Source: Fragum whitleyi
Lineage: Eukaryota; Mollusca; Bivalvia; Cardiida; Cardiidae
Direction: 5' to 3'
Length of the DNA stretch: 64,000 bases
NCBI GenBank assembly: GCA_948146395.1
Contig: OX411544.1
Location: forward strand, 91,388,901 to 91,452,900
Each line of letters begins with the position of its first letter. Positions within the stretch are counted from its first letter, which is position 1. Of this stretch, positions 1 through 11,856 are shown piece after piece. Position numbers and translations under genes: made by a program. The notes beneath the pieces were generated by a model, which was not told the origin of the DNA, did no database searches, and was given only the letters and a program-made list of their open reading frames with translations.

Positions 1-59
1 TTATCTAGAAATAAGATCGAGTTTTAAATAGCTAAGTGATTTTTATTCATATCAATGAA

Positions 60-165
60 TTACCCATACCGGTGTGAAATCTTGTAGGCCTAGTGATAAA
101 GATGTCTGCATGTAACTCGGTCGAGTTCGAATCCCGCTCAAGCTCTTCGCGTTCTTCTTCAACTG
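60..165 (+). repeat. tRNA-like (SINE-like) fragment
   Basis: A stretch reading GGCCTAGTGATAAAG followed about 35 nt later by GAGTTCGAATCCCGC resembles the A box and B box of an RNA polymerase III internal promoter, as in tRNA genes and tRNA-derived SINEs. I could not fold a complete cloverleaf with a 7-bp acceptor stem, so it is more likely a SINE head or a decayed tRNA pseudogene than a working tRNA. No anticodon can be assigned. Confidence 0.45.
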
Positions 166-354
166 ACTTTTTATTTAGGAGAATTTTATTATTGATAGCG
201 ATCGCCCTTAAACGTTTTCTTTAAAAAAATCTACTTAGGAATGACTTTGAGTTCATTCTAATTACACCGATACAAATCCTTTATCATGCAATGAAGCCTA
301 TATTGACCTGATATCACATGTATGATAACATAAAATGATATCAGGGATCTATTT

Positions 355-870
355 TTAGAAACAATTTGCATACGCTTTCATCAGAATTTCTCTGCCTTTA
401 AGGATTGAATATAAAAATGATTGCATGAAAATTAAATCAACATGTAAGTGACCTAAAATAACAACGTTATCTGACCTCGGCTGCGAGAAATTATAATGAC
501 TCGGCAAAGCCTCATGATAAATTCTCCCAACCTCTACCAGATAACATTGATATTTTAAGACACTTACACATTCTTCTCCTTTTATCAAATTAACACAAAG
601 AATTTTAATCAGTTGAAACATACCGTTTTCTTTTTGACGTATGCATGAGTCGTTTTCTGAATCGAATCTTAATAAGGAAAGCAGAGCGGGTTGCAGAAGA
701 TTTATCTGAGCGTGAGAGAAGCTTGTCAAATTGTCGATGTAACTATTTGTGATCCCGGCCTTGTATAAAAGCCCTGTCAGATTAATGGTGCTTTCACTTA
801 CAATATTGGTTTTGGAACCGAAACTCGGAGACACTGTATTGGAATTAGAGTATCGGAAATCGTAACGCAT
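355..870 (-). CDS. uncharacterised 171-aa ORF
   Basis: An uninterrupted ATG-to-TAA frame of 171 codons, with an in-frame TGA two codons before the ATG. In DNA this AT-rich such a length is unlikely by chance, which is the main argument that it is or recently was coding. The product is leucine- and serine-rich, has scattered cysteines and no evident signal peptide. Its C-terminal third is hydrophobic in patches (around HLHVDLIFMQSFLYSIL). I recognise no domain or catalytic motif. It lies just before a MITE (952-1216) and could be a single-exon gene, a terminal exon, or a relic of a mobile element. No polyadenylation signal is obvious downstream. Confidence 0.35.
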   Translation of the reverse strand: MRYDFRYSNSNTVSPSFGSKTNIVSESTINLTGLLYKAGITNSYIDNLTSFSHAQINLLQPALLSLLRFDSENDSCIRQKENGMFQLIKILCVNLIKGEECVSVLKYQCYLVEVGRIYHEALPSHYNFSQPRSDNVVILGHLHVDLIFMQSFLYSILKGREILMKAYANCF

Positions 871-951
871 AAATCAACAGGTAGGCATCACAATTAATTT
901 GGCGGAAATTGTTGATCAAGTGGCAATTCTAATAGGATTTGTGAATAAAAA

Positions 952-1216
952 ATGTGACCCGTAACGAAAAAAAAAAAAAAAAAAAAAAAAAGACCGTCTC
1001 TTAACTCCGTGAACATTTTTAAATAGGATTAACTACAGTCGAGATTTATAGGAGGTTGCATTTCAATAATTCTTTAAGAGGGAGGTAAGATTATCGTTCA
1101 AGATTTAGGAACCAAACCAAGTGCGAAGAGTATCGAGACTAGTCTGTTCGCTCAGATTATCTAGGGTCGACACTTTATTCATTACCTAGCTGGTCCATTT
1201 TCACGCAAGGGATCTC
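952..1216. mobile_element. MITE, family D (TGACCCGT termini), copy 1
   Basis: The left end TGTGACCCGTAACG...AGACCGTCT and the right end AGCTGGTCC...CACGCAAGGGATC are imperfect inverted repeats, and the interior (GGGAGGTAAGATTATCGTTC, then AGGGTCGACACTTTATTCATTACC) is shared with the copy at 30133-30398. A poly-A run of about 27 nt has expanded inside the left end. It has no coding capacity and looks like a non-autonomous DNA transposon of about 265 bp. Confidence 0.6.
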
Positions 1217-1983
1217 GTGTTCATTTTGAACATATGCATGTATAAAAATTAAGATTTAAAGAAAAGCTGTATTAAATGATAAATAACCCATTGTAATAAC
1301 AATAATCTTAATTCGGACTTTTTTTAAAAATAAGAATTAAATTACATGCGAAAATGACGTTTTTATTAATTATTTTCTTTTATTTCATTTTCAAACAAAA
1401 ATAAACAGACAATAAAAAAACGTATAAATATTACTTGTTTGGAATATTGAATGAATGTTCATTGGATACTGGACCATCTATAAAGTTATAAAATCGAGGC
1501 TACACCGAGTTATTTGTTTTAGATGACGAAATTAATAAATTCAGCATTTGATGAACGCAAATTTTATATTCTATTTTTAATTTGACCTGATTTTTTTCAA
1601 CAAATCGAGGGAATTGGCGTCATCAAACGCACGGTGACGTATTTTTTAACAAAAAAAAAAAAAAAAAAAATAACGTTACTAAATGTTCTTAGCTTATGTT
1701 CATAGTCATTCCACTAGTGTTATAACCACTGTGTTATACCAATAACATTCAATGGGGGTATTTCTCTCCTGCGACGTCATATTAGAAGGTATTTATATGA
1801 CGTACATTTGATTGAATATAAGAACCAACAAAATATCATTGTACCTCCATATTACGAGTTCTGGGGGATACGATCCAAAAAGTTTGATATTTCCAACAAC
1901 GTGTTTAAGGACAATCTTTAAAACATTCTGTTTTTGATATTAGAAATTCATAGAACTCGGGGTTGACCATTATATTTATATTA
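1217..1983. other. no gene seen
   Basis: AT-rich sequence without an ORF over 60 codons, a recognisable RNA gene or a repeat shared with the rest of the window. A poly-A run lies near 1652-1670. Confidence 0.5.
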
Positions 1984-2417
1984 CAGTTAACAACATCGCA
2001 GAATTGGCACGGTAAATGATTTTGGAATCATTTTGGAATGAAATTGAATGAGTGTGTTGAGCGAGGTTTGAGTATAATAAAAGGCAGGAAATCCAATATC
2101 GCTAATTTTGTTCAATCTGAACAAAATTAGCAATATTTATTACCTCCTTTTAATAAAATCTAAGTACTTATCTGATTGTATGTATTTGGCGGACAAATTA
2201 GATGGGTTAAAATCCACACCAGTCAATAAAATAGTAGAACAATTTGATCGATTTGAATTAAATGTTTATCGTCTTTTACGAGTCGAAACGTATTTTGACA
2301 ACTTCGGAGCGTTTTTGAGTGATCGAAGTGGGTGTTATGATATGCTTAGAGCGCTGAGCGAATGAGTTTGAGGGATTTGGAACGAGATCAGTGTCAATTT
2401 CACGATGTGGCTAACTG
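1984..2417 (+). mobile_element. CAGTTAA MITE (family A), copy 1
   Basis: Starts TA|CAGTTAACAACATCGC and ends with the inverse (TTTCACGATGTGGCTAACTG). Like other members it carries TTGGAATGA-type motifs near the ends, a central palindrome made of AATATCGCTAATTTTGTTCA and its complement, and GGAGGTAAT-like blocks around the palindrome. The CAGT start and TA flanks suggest mobilisation by a Tc1/mariner-type transposase (inference). An 85-codon frame inside it (2108-2365) is part of the element, not a gene. Confidence 0.8.
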
Positions 2418-2697
2418 TTTGCAATTGGGCCCAAATGTCCTGCATATGACGTCAACGGGGTGTTAGCCAATACAGAGTGCACTACTGTTTATTGGTTGGC
2501 TTTTGTCATTCCGTTTCAATGTCAACGGTTTAAAGCCATCACTTTGGCGTATACCAAGTTCAGAAACTGATTTGGTATTGGGTTTACCTTACAAATTGTA
2601 AGAAACATACTTCTTAAGTATTTTGATAAATGAACACAGGTCGTTAACACTTGTACCTCTGATGTCATGACAAGATACATGTCAGTTAACGAGTCCT

Positions 2698-2946
2698 TGG
2701 CCCCGTTTTACTGAACCTCTTGCGAAAACAAAAACAATAATAGTAAGTCAAAATCACAACTCGTATCTGGTATTTTCATTTATCGTTGGATTCTACGTTG
2801 CAATATCTCATTGGAATCGTCATTGGAAGACGATTTCAAAGAGATAATGCATAAAGGAATTCTATATTTTGTTACATCTGTAGAAGAAAATTTTGTTTTT
2901 GACTTACGCAAAAAGCGATCGTAAGATGTTAAGTAAAAAGGGTCTT
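2698..2946. mobile_element. Foldback MITE (family B, GGCCCCGTTTTACT), copy 1
   Basis: The left end GGCCCCGTTTTACTGAACCT matches the inverse of the right end (CGTAAGATGTTAAGTAAAAA). The middle is itself palindromic (CATTGGAATCGTCATTGGAAGACGATTTC region), so most of the ~250 bp folds back on itself. It shares sequence with 8529-8706 plus 9761-9832, 35015-35250 and 49676-49830. The 88-codon minus-strand frame over it is a by-product of the palindrome. Confidence 0.7.
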
Positions 2947-4811
2947 GAAGAATCGAGTAAAATGGAACTACGTAATCTGGCGATATTGTTATTCTCCGAA
3001 GAGGCAAGACTTCTCTGATAAATATCACTTTTTGTAAAGACTGCAAAAGTACATATTTGACCGCTTTAAAGCTGCTCTTTCACAGATTTGGAAAATGCGA
3101 TTTTTATTTAATTATTTATTTATTTATTCATTTTTGTGAAACTAATCGGAAATTATGACATTATCGTTTAGAAAAACTCTATAATAAAAAGATTAGATCT
3201 TGTAAGGCAAGAAAAACCCCGACATTCCCGAATTTAGCGGAATTCCGTTATGAAAAAATAAAGCAACTACTACCGCCTATAAGATTATTATTAAAGTCTA
3301 AGAAAACTATTTACGCATGCAAATCTGCCTGATTGGCCCATTCTATCAAAGGTCGATGTCAAAGTATTTGTCAATTGGGAAGCTTCATATCGATGCATGC
3401 GAAATATGAAACATCCTACATAAAAATAACAATTTCGTTATTCATGATGAATGTCGTACAAAATTCCTTGATTGTTGATGGAGTAATCATTAAAACTTAA
3501 AAAGTGCTTACTTTCTTTTGGAACTGAATATATGTAATAAACTATGTGTGGATCTTAATACAATTTACATTCTTAATGTTAATAGAAACTTGGCGTCTAT
3601 ATGTTGTTTTGTATGCTACATTTTAGTGACCACGGATTCCATAGCTTGGACAGTAATTATAAAAATTCAGTCTTCATTGGCTGTCAGACGTATTGTCAAC
3701 ATTTTATCTCGTTAGGTGTTCCCATGAGATTTACTGACCGTAAAAACCAATATCTTGTATCCGTTTTCAATAATATAAAGTTTTAGTCAATCAAATCCCT
3801 CGTTGAACGACTAAGCAAAAGATACGTGAACGATCTCTTTCGTTAAATGATCCGTTCCCAAGTAAATCCTGTCTAAATGACAATTAAATTGACAATACAC
3901 TTCAATTTCAATTCTTCAAAAATGCAAACTTTAGTATTCAAAGAAGAAGGAAAATTGTGTTATTTTTCAAAACGAATAAGACCCGTTCATGCATCAATTT
4001 TTCCACAAAAAACAACATTTACATGTAAGAGTAACACATTTTTAAGTGGCAAACATTGAGTAAAAAGGAGAAGTTTCCCTTTCAAGCAATTTTCTCAATG
4101 TTTTCTCTAAACTTTTGCAGTCTATTTTCAATTTCAACCTACATTAAATACACATCTAGGATTTTTTTGAAATTGGATTAGTCTAAAAATGATTGTTTTG
4201 TAGAATTTGGGTAATACAACTGAAATTTAAAAAAAAAAACATGACGTCATGTAGATAGGTTTTCGTGGAGAACGGATCAAATATATTTTGATTTCGGATA
4301 AAGCGATATAATTAATCAATAACTATTGATTATATCGATATACTTATTAGTTTATCGATATTTTAAACGAATAATTTTTTTTAAATCATCTGTTTGGCAC
4401 AGATTTTATCCAATGGGCGTTCTGAAATCCTCTTTGATACTCATTTGATAGAATATATATGTATTTACAATTTCAAGCCTAACAGATACTTCTAAATTTC
4501 AAAACAGTAAGCAAAAGTATTCTCGCATTGCGTACCACACAAGATACAGAATCTGTGCTTTATTCCACAGTTCATATAGTGCGTACATTGTGTTGTATCT
4601 TTACCAGATTGTTTGTCTAATGTTTGGTATTGATAAATGAAAATATGAATGAATAGATGAATGAATGGGTAAATAAATAAATGAATGAATTAATAAATAA
4701 TTTAATGAATGAACAATAGAAACAAGTCATATTTCAAAATCAAGTTTATGAAAACATGAAAATTCTGGTGAATAAGGCGTCGGGTACAAGGGGTGTGCTG
4801 CAACGAACCAT
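2947..4811. other. no gene seen; small simple repeats
   Basis: About 1.9 kb of AT-rich sequence with only short open frames that show no signal peptide, domain or splice context. It holds a TATTTATTTATT run at 3112-3128 and an AATG/AAAT-rich stretch at about 4640-4705. Confidence 0.5.
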
Positions 4812-5185
4812 TCTTTTTTAATTATGATATAATAACCCAGATCTTTCGATGGATGTTAGGAATTCGAAGAAATGTGGATATGTAATTCAAATGTTCGCAA
4901 CCACGATGTATAAAATAAGCCTTTTAAAGAAATATCAAATATTGTGTGGTGAAGATGATAACGTTTGTCGTCTAGCATTGACAAAGTGGGCGTTTTCTAT
5001 TTGAAATGACTTACAAAAATCTTGAATAATTCCTGCATATCTGATAATATGCATATCTAAGAGCATCTAAAACCTACTTTTCACAATTTTTTATTCTTTG
5101 ACATATTTTATTCAACAGGATTGTTTTTCTAAATGGATGGGTTATACACGCTTGTTTTTCCTTTTATGATCAATTGGTTCTTATT
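4812..5185 (+). repeat. Dispersed repeat, copy 1 of 2
   Basis: About 370 bp collinear with 11857-12240 in the same orientation. Both contain AATTATGATATAA near the left end, TCTTGAATAATTCCTGCATA in the middle and GTTATACACGCTTG near the right end, with many substitutions and small indels. No inverted ends or coding capacity are evident. It is an old dispersed repeat or old duplication. Confidence 0.7.
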
Positions 5186-6119
5186 CAATCGATCTTAAAA
5201 TAGATCTTGTTGCCTTAGCACACGGCATAAACATAACGCCCTACGGGCGCATTTAACTATTGATTTTGTCAAATTTGAAATGAAAGTTTGCTGATCCGTG
5301 GATCAAACTAGAGACCAACCCAACGGAAAAGAGAACAAAAGTAATTTCGATATTTAATCGAAAGAAAGACCAGATTTTTTATAATCGAACTGTTGTGGAC
5401 AACTGTTTGACATCATTGGGAATTCAAGTAACACCAGCCTGATCCGGGATCAGAAACATCGAGGTCGAAAGTTTAGATTGACGTCACTATTGTCGAAACC
5501 GAGGTCGTTAGAATGGGGGAACCAGGTTAACTTGGATCGATACATCGTCCGATTTGAACTTACCCATACCCATGTGTGTGTGCGTTTTTTTTTTTTTTTT
5601 TTTTAACTTTATTGAACCTACAAAACGTTTAGTGAATCTACGACTTAAAATGACAAAGAAATGATTTGCAATTAAAGTTACCTGACTATGTGTTGCACAT
5701 TGTTTAATAAAACTCCCCTTATATGAGATAAGATTTGAAAACGAAAGTCAAATGATACACTTGTATTATGATTTCAATAGATGTTTCCTTGCAAACAACA
5801 CAAATAAAAGATCATTATCAAAGAAGAAAGTGAAAAAATAGAGATAAATTTGCAATAAAAAGCCTCAAAACTCTTCTTTGAAGATCATTATCAAACAGAA
5901 CAAAAACTTTTACGAACTATATTGACTCAAATTCTGCAAGACCCATTGGGCAGAGAGTTTTTTAAACTTTTACACAAATAACGTGCCGATATTCATTTAA
6001 ATAAAAGGTGCAATTTTCTTAGTACCATCATTGAGCACTTGATATTCAGGGAGTCAATATCACAAGGGAAAGACTTATTAAAATTAAGGCACGTGGAGAT
6101 ACTGAGGAGTAAGTAGATT
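5186..6119. other. no gene seen
   Basis: AT-rich unique sequence with a poly-T run near 5586-5604. No ORF over 60 codons and no shared repeat recognised. Confidence 0.5.
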
Positions 6120-6284
6120 TTAAGGTAGTGGATCCGTAATAGCTACACAACATTTCGGACCTCGTATTCTTTCACAATGTTAACCGAGGTTTCCTAATGA
6201 AAGTCATTAGGAAACCTCGGTTGGCACTGTTTAAGTTAATGACTTCTGAAACGTTGCGGAACTATTACGGGTCCACTACCTTAA
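6120..6284. mobile_element. Foldback MITE (family C, GGTAGTGG), copy 1
   Basis: The outer inverted ends GGTAGTGGATCCGTAATAG and CTATTACGGGTCCACTACC are flanked by TTAA on both sides (6120-6123 and 6281-6284). The centre is a nearly perfect inner hairpin (AACCGAGGTTTCCTAATGA and its complement). Total about 165 bp, with no coding capacity. TTAA flanks are what piggyBac-type insertion would give, but TTAA could also be part of the inverted repeat. The copy at 15151-15305 has TTTA/TAAA instead. Confidence 0.7.
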
Positions 6285-6297
6285 TCAACATGTCTTA

Positions 6298-6747
6298 CAG
6301 TAAACAACTTTCACTACGATCAAAACCATTCTGAATCCCTCACAAAGCGCTCCATTCATTCAATCCAAAGACTCACACAAACTCATTCACAAACGCTCAG
6401 AAACCACTAAAGAAAAATTAACAACTGTTTTCAAATTACTCGTAAAATACTGTATTCAAATTACTCGTAAAATACTGTATTCAAATTACTCGTAAAATAC
6501 AACGACTTTACTGTATTGCGTGATTTTTGAAGCATCTGATGGGGTCGTGAAGAAAATAATGTTAAAGTCTATTCATAGAACTTGTATGAATATTTTATAA
6601 AATGAGTGTAATATATATCGCAATTTTTGTTCGTCCTGTACAAATTTAGCGATGTTGTTTTAACTTCCTACAAATCCAATCAAAGCCCATTTATCCCATT
6701 CATTCAATTTTATCCAATTTCATTTCAAAGTTTCAAGTTATTAGCTG
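6298..6747 (-). mobile_element. CAGTTAA MITE (family A), copy 2, degenerate
   Basis: Lies in reverse orientation relative to copy 1: GAGCGCT...TTCATTC-type motifs come first and AAATTTAGCGATGTTGTTTT later. It is bounded by TA|CAGTAAAC on the left and TTAGCTG|TA on the right. The interior was altered by a 25-bp tandem duplication (6431-6500). It begins only 14 bp after the family C element. Confidence 0.6.
6431..6500 (+). repeat. 25-bp tandem repeat, ~3 units
   Basis: Three successive units starting TCAAATTACTCGTAAAATAC at 6431, 6456 and 6481, with exact 25-bp spacing and no substitutions in the shared part. The array lies within a family A MITE copy, so it is a young local expansion. Confidence 0.85.
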
Positions 6748-8084
6748 TATATGAATGATTGTTCTAGTTCAAACCGGATGAACACCACGGCATCTGGATC
6801 ACTCAACAAGAGATTCCTGGAATATTGCATTCCTTAAGAAATTGTGTACTTTAGATAAATGCGTTTCTTTTGAAAGGATCAAAATCAATCGGTGTTCACC
6901 CAATAATTATGAAAAACCGCCCCTCTTGTAAAGATTAGCTTACATATTTTATATTGATTGTTTATGTATTTACAAGTTGTGAATTTGAACATTCAAAGGA
7001 ATTGTCTGTCTGCCTGTCCTTTATATAATAAGAGAGAGAGAGGGGGGGGGGGGAATTTCGAATAATAGGGAGTAATATTGTTGTAATTCAGATTTGACAT
7101 GTGACATTAAATGGTATTTCGATAAAGTGTATACTATAAACATGTTGCCAGGTCATAAAGTAAACGATGATAACCGACTCAAATTTGAAAGAACCCAAAC
7201 TATGGAAAAGTAAACTCGCCAAATTACGTCACGGTTAAGCCCCGTCCCGCCAGTTCATTAATTGCGCAGAATACTCGCCATATGACGCCCGATATGACCA
7301 CACGACAGCTTGAAAAGTTCAGGAATATCCCCGAACGAAGGTCAATAGGGAATTAATGCATGTTAATTGGCTATTTAACTTTGTTTACAGACGTAAGATA
7401 TCGATCCCATTATAATACAGTGACAAATGATATTATCGGCCCCTGTGGGATGATTTTATAACGGATTGAAGAAGAATACGCTCCGACCTTCGCCGGAAGC
7501 ATAGTCATTCTGTTTTGATTCGAAAACTGAAAACATTCACTGAACCTGTTTAATAATCCATATGCATGAGATACACGCTATAATACTTACATTGACGCGG
7601 TTGTATCGATAATTTCTGTAGGTAGTGCAGGCTACTTATCGAATATTATAACTCCCTGTACAAAACCTGATATCACAGATTCATGGTTCATGTAAAGTGT
7701 TTGAGACCCAATTTGGAGGGCACTTCATTTACCAAGACAAAGATGTATGACCAGATATATCATGTATCCAAATGAAGCAATTTATCAGCACATGCAGTTA
7801 AGCAACATAATACTGTCATAGATATAGCGGTATAGCCAAAACATTGTGGAAAAGTGTCATTTTGTACAGAACAAGCAATTGGTGGACTATAGAAAAAAAA
7901 TGGCTCATATTCTTACAAAGAACAGTCTTAAATACTAGCCAGGTAATACTACAAACGTTGGTATAAAAACCGGGCCCAAAACGTAGTTATGCAATCAATT
8001 CATTTTGACTACATTTTATAAACTCATTTGTCATGTATGTCTTTCTCATTTTTTTAATCGTGTATATAGTCGTAGCACTATGTA
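6748..8084. other. no gene seen
   Basis: 1.3 kb without supported genes. It holds a (GA)n then poly-G tract near 7030-7052 and a relatively GC-richer stretch at about 7200-7330 with no open frame of note. Confidence 0.5.
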
Positions 8085-8293
8085 TAACCGTACAGTTGCC
8101 TTAACCGGGAGTTCAGTGAGTTATCCTCGCATACCAGGGAATTTTCAATTCAAAATATAAAAAAATCGGCACAACATCTTGAGATCCATTTTTTGTTCAT
8201 GTAAGCAATTTTCTTCAATATTTCTGGGGTGTCACCCCTGATATTTTATGAAGATAGTTGATATCACTTCCGGTTTATTCTCCTGTACGGTTA
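8085..8293. mobile_element. Small MITE with TAACCGTACAG ends
   Basis: Inverted ends TAACCGTACAG and CTGTACGGTTA, with TA on each side (8083-8084 and 8294-8295), enclose about 209 bp without coding capacity. The interior includes TTTCTGGGGTGTCACCCC with a small hairpin. TA flanks fit a Tc1/mariner-type MITE. No second copy was seen in the window. Confidence 0.55.
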
Positions 8294-8528
8294 TACAATG
8301 TGTGTAGGGTATGGTGTGTTATCCCAAAATAAATAGACGTTAATAGTTTGTATACCTGTAAGGTTGTTAAACATTTTATGAAATTTTATTCCGGAAAATA
8401 AACAGAGTCTCAAGCGAAATTAGCCAAGGAATAAACAGTAGATTTTGCGATCGCTATTTTATTTACCATAATACCATTTTCTCTATATATGTAATATGTT
8501 TACTGGTCTTAGACATGGGTACATTCCT

Positions 8529-8706
8529 GGGGCCTGTTTTACTAAACATCTTACGATAAAATTGATCTTAAGTCAAAATCAACAATCGTATCTTGTGTTT
8601 TCATTCATTTGTGGATTCTGCCTCGCAACATCTCATTGAAATCGTCTTTAGAAGACGATTCCAATGAGATGTTGCATGGCAGAATTCCATATTTAGTTGT
8701 TATTAT
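8529..8706. mobile_element. Foldback MITE family B, copy 2, left part
   Basis: Begins TGGGGCCTGTTTTACTAAAC and runs through the internal palindrome (CTCATTGAAATCGTCTTTAG and complement) to CATATTTAGTTG. The missing right part (ACTGTAGAAGTAAC...TTTAGTAAAACGGACCCC) is found at 9761-9832, so the element was split by an insertion of about 1.05 kb. The intact arrangement is seen at 35015-35250. Confidence 0.75.
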
Positions 8707-9760
8707 ATACTTTGATATTGTCTCTATGTATTTGAACGGGAGGAAAGTGTGAAATTTTTTTTGATATTGCATACTTTGATATTGCACTGAGATTATTTTC
8801 ACGTGCACAAATGGACTGGACTACTTTCTGGTTGCTACCTTGCCAAAAGTCAACATAGAATCACATTATCAACGGCTTTCTTGTTGCGTTCAATATTCGA
8901 GATATAGTTTTGTGAGAGTAAAGAAATGTGTTTCAAGTTCTTTGAATGCCTAAAGGGCAATACATTATTGTTTGTTTTCGTCTATTTGAAACATTTTCCG
9001 GGAAATCAACCACTTCATCCTCCCTCTCCGTCTTTCCTCAGATGCCCCCCCCCCCCATTTCGGCTAAATCACTGTTTTTGTTTCTCCTTTGTCTGTGTTA
9101 TTGTACAACTCTTTCAAAAATAATTCATTCCCATCCCTTTGTGTTTATCATAATTCTAGTATCTATCTCTCTTCCTCCCCATCTTTCTCCTTTATCTCGT
9201 CTTTCACTCCGTCCCGTCCTTCGTGACTATCTCTAGTCTGGCCCGGTATCAAGTACGCCGATTGAGTAAGTTATAGAACATGTGACTGGTAAGAATAACA
9301 AATGAACAATTTTTTATGAATGTTTTTATTTCATTTTTATTCGAAGTCAGTCGAAATTAACGCGTATTTTAAAATCGAAAATGCGAATCGACACAAAAAT
9401 GTCCGCCGTCCTTTTTGTTTACATTGTTACTTCATAGCAACGGGTGTATTCATCCGAACGATAAAATATAACGGAAAGGATTTTGCGGGAAAAGGTGAAT
9501 AGCGTAACTGTTATTAAAATGCGGTTTTTATTTAAACAAAAAATCGTTCTTGAAGTATAGTTGATGTAAAAAAATGATAAATAAGAAGTGAACATCGTCC
9601 AACAATATCAAAGTATACAATAAAAAGGTTATTGAATTTAAATGGGAATATATTGTGTCGGACTCGTTCTTTTGGCGTAGTTGCCCTCGCAAGCTCGGGC
9701 ACTCTGCCAAAAGAACTCGTCCGACACAATATATTCCCATATAAATTCAATAACCTATAA
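8700..9760. mobile_element. ~1.05-kb insertion inside family B copy 2
   Basis: This segment separates the two halves of a foldback MITE. Its left edge TTATTATATACTTTGATATT has an inverse at 9600-9622 (AATATCAAAGTATACAATAA), and its right edge is a large hairpin (9626-9756). It contains a C/T-rich stretch (about 9010-9240) with overlapping open frames that are low-complexity and not believable genes. Family unknown. Confidence 0.55.
9626..9756. repeat. Long hairpin (arms ~55 bp)
   Basis: AGGTTATTGAATTTAAATGG ... GTGTCGGACTCGTTCTTTTG is followed, after a short CTCG-containing centre, by the almost exact complement ending ATAAATTCAATAACCT. RNA read from it would form one long stem. The frames on the minus strand at 9528-9750 are shadows of this hairpin. 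Confidence 0.85.
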
Positions 9761-9832
9761 TACTGTAGAAGTAACTTTATATTTTGACTTACGCAAAATA
9801 TGATCGTAAGATGTTTAGTAAAACGGACCCCT
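9761..9832. mobile_element. Foldback MITE family B, copy 2, right part
   Basis: Contains TTTTGACTTACGCAAAATAT and ends with AGATGTTTAGTAAAACGGAC then CCCTGG, the inverse of the left end at 8529. It is the displaced second half of the interrupted copy. Confidence 0.75.
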
Positions 9833-10158
9833 GGTTCGTAGCCTAATATTAATAATTCATTGATATCAAATCATGTAAAGATTAATAAAAAAATAATAAT
9901 AATGATAAAAAACACAAATAAATACTGCAAAATGTATTAAGGTAGCTTTTTGGAATCTCAACTAGAAACATATCAAGCTTATGAATAATACGGAAATTGT
10001 TTGTAGATTCATTTTGTTTTGTTAACCTCTTTTCTATCATAGCCATATTTTTATGTATAAATTTTGAAAATGTCCAATAACACATTTGTTTGAGGAATGC
10101 CTAAAAAAAGTCGAGGTGATTTGGTAAATATGCTTTGTTACATGTTTTATTAGAAAAG

Positions 10159-10704
<546 letters not shown>

Positions 10705-10769
10705 CCCTATACATTTCTGTTGTAATATGATTCAGTTTAAAGAGAACAAGTTCCTTAAAGACAAATATC

Positions 10770-11856
10770 TTGTTACTACTTTAGAGGTCTCAATTTTGGC
10801 TCCATCTTTCCGAAACTTGAACGGAATATTTGTCTATTCCAAAGAATGATCCCTATCGATTTTGGAGGCATTCCGACTTATGTCATGGAAAAAGGAGGTT
10901 TATAGACAATGATCTTGTTACGACTCCAGATTTGACAATTTTTGCTCAATTATTTTACATACCTGCTCATGATGTTTGTCTGGTCCTAAGGAAGGACCCT
11001 ATTGGTTTTGGATGCATTCCGATGTATGTCACGGGAAAAGGAGACTTGTTGACAGTTTCATTTTTACCATTCTAGGGGTCATAATTTTGGTTCAATCTCC
11101 CCAAACGTGTTGAAGATATTTGTCAATTCTTTTGAATAAAACCATTTTAATTTCGGTCGCATTCTGATGTATGTCATGGGAAAAGTAGCCTTATTGACAA
11201 TGTCTTTTTTACTATTTTACAGGTCACAATTATAGCCCAAATTCTCCCAAACTTGTTAAAAAAAGATTTTTCTGGTCTTAAGGCATAGTCTTTTTGATTT
11301 TGGATGCATTCAAAAGTATGTCAAACAGTCAAACTAAAAAGAGCATGAAGACAAATTAACGACAAGATAATCCTTTTATTTGATCTGTAGACCTAGATTT
11401 TGACCCAACTTTACCTAAGTGGAATTTTGTGTACGATTGTTTCATATTCCAGATATTTCAGATTGATTCAGTCATTCGGAAAGGTTAATTGGGCAAAAAG
11501 CAAGGTCTCTATAAAAAAAGGAGCTTTAATGGTCATTTCCTTGTAATAATTGGACTGTTGTATGTGATTAAGTAGCCTATATATAAATGGTTGCAAGACA
11601 TTCAAAGCATTTATCAATATGGCTGCACAGTAAGAATGTAAATTGTAAATAGTATCATTTCTTGAAAAAGCATCTGCTGAATATATCGAAAAAGAGTTTA
11701 TAATGTTATAGTGTAGTAGGAAACAAGAATTCTTTATCTGAAAAATTGGCCCATGATTGTCATTTTATAATCTTTCAAGGCAATTGAATTGATTAGGCAG
11801 GTGTGAAGGACACAAATGTGAGCGATATAGGACCACCATGGTCCTCTTGATTTGTT
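10770..11856 (+). repeat. Degenerate tandem units with hairpin tail (mollusc-type)
   Basis: Imperfect units of roughly 130-180 bp recur with the shared words GATCCCTAT/GACCCTATT, GATTTTGGA(G/T)GCATTCCGA, TATGTCATGG/CACGGGAAAA and TTGTCTGGTC (near 10846, 10999, 11143 and 11279). The 3' tail GTGAGCGATATAGGACCACC with ATGGTCCTC forms a short hairpin. From memory, tails of this kind (AGCGATATAGGGCC...GGCCCTC) close repeats in bivalve genomes. The 81-codon frame at 10830-11075 is part of the repeat. Confidence 0.6.

Noticed and set aside
2108..2365. 85-codon frame as a gene
   Set aside because: Lies entirely in a CAGTTAA MITE and is broken in the other copies.
8926..9236. Proline/serine-rich frames of 65 and 96 codons
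   Set aside because: They come from a C/T-rich low-complexity tract inside a mobile insertion.
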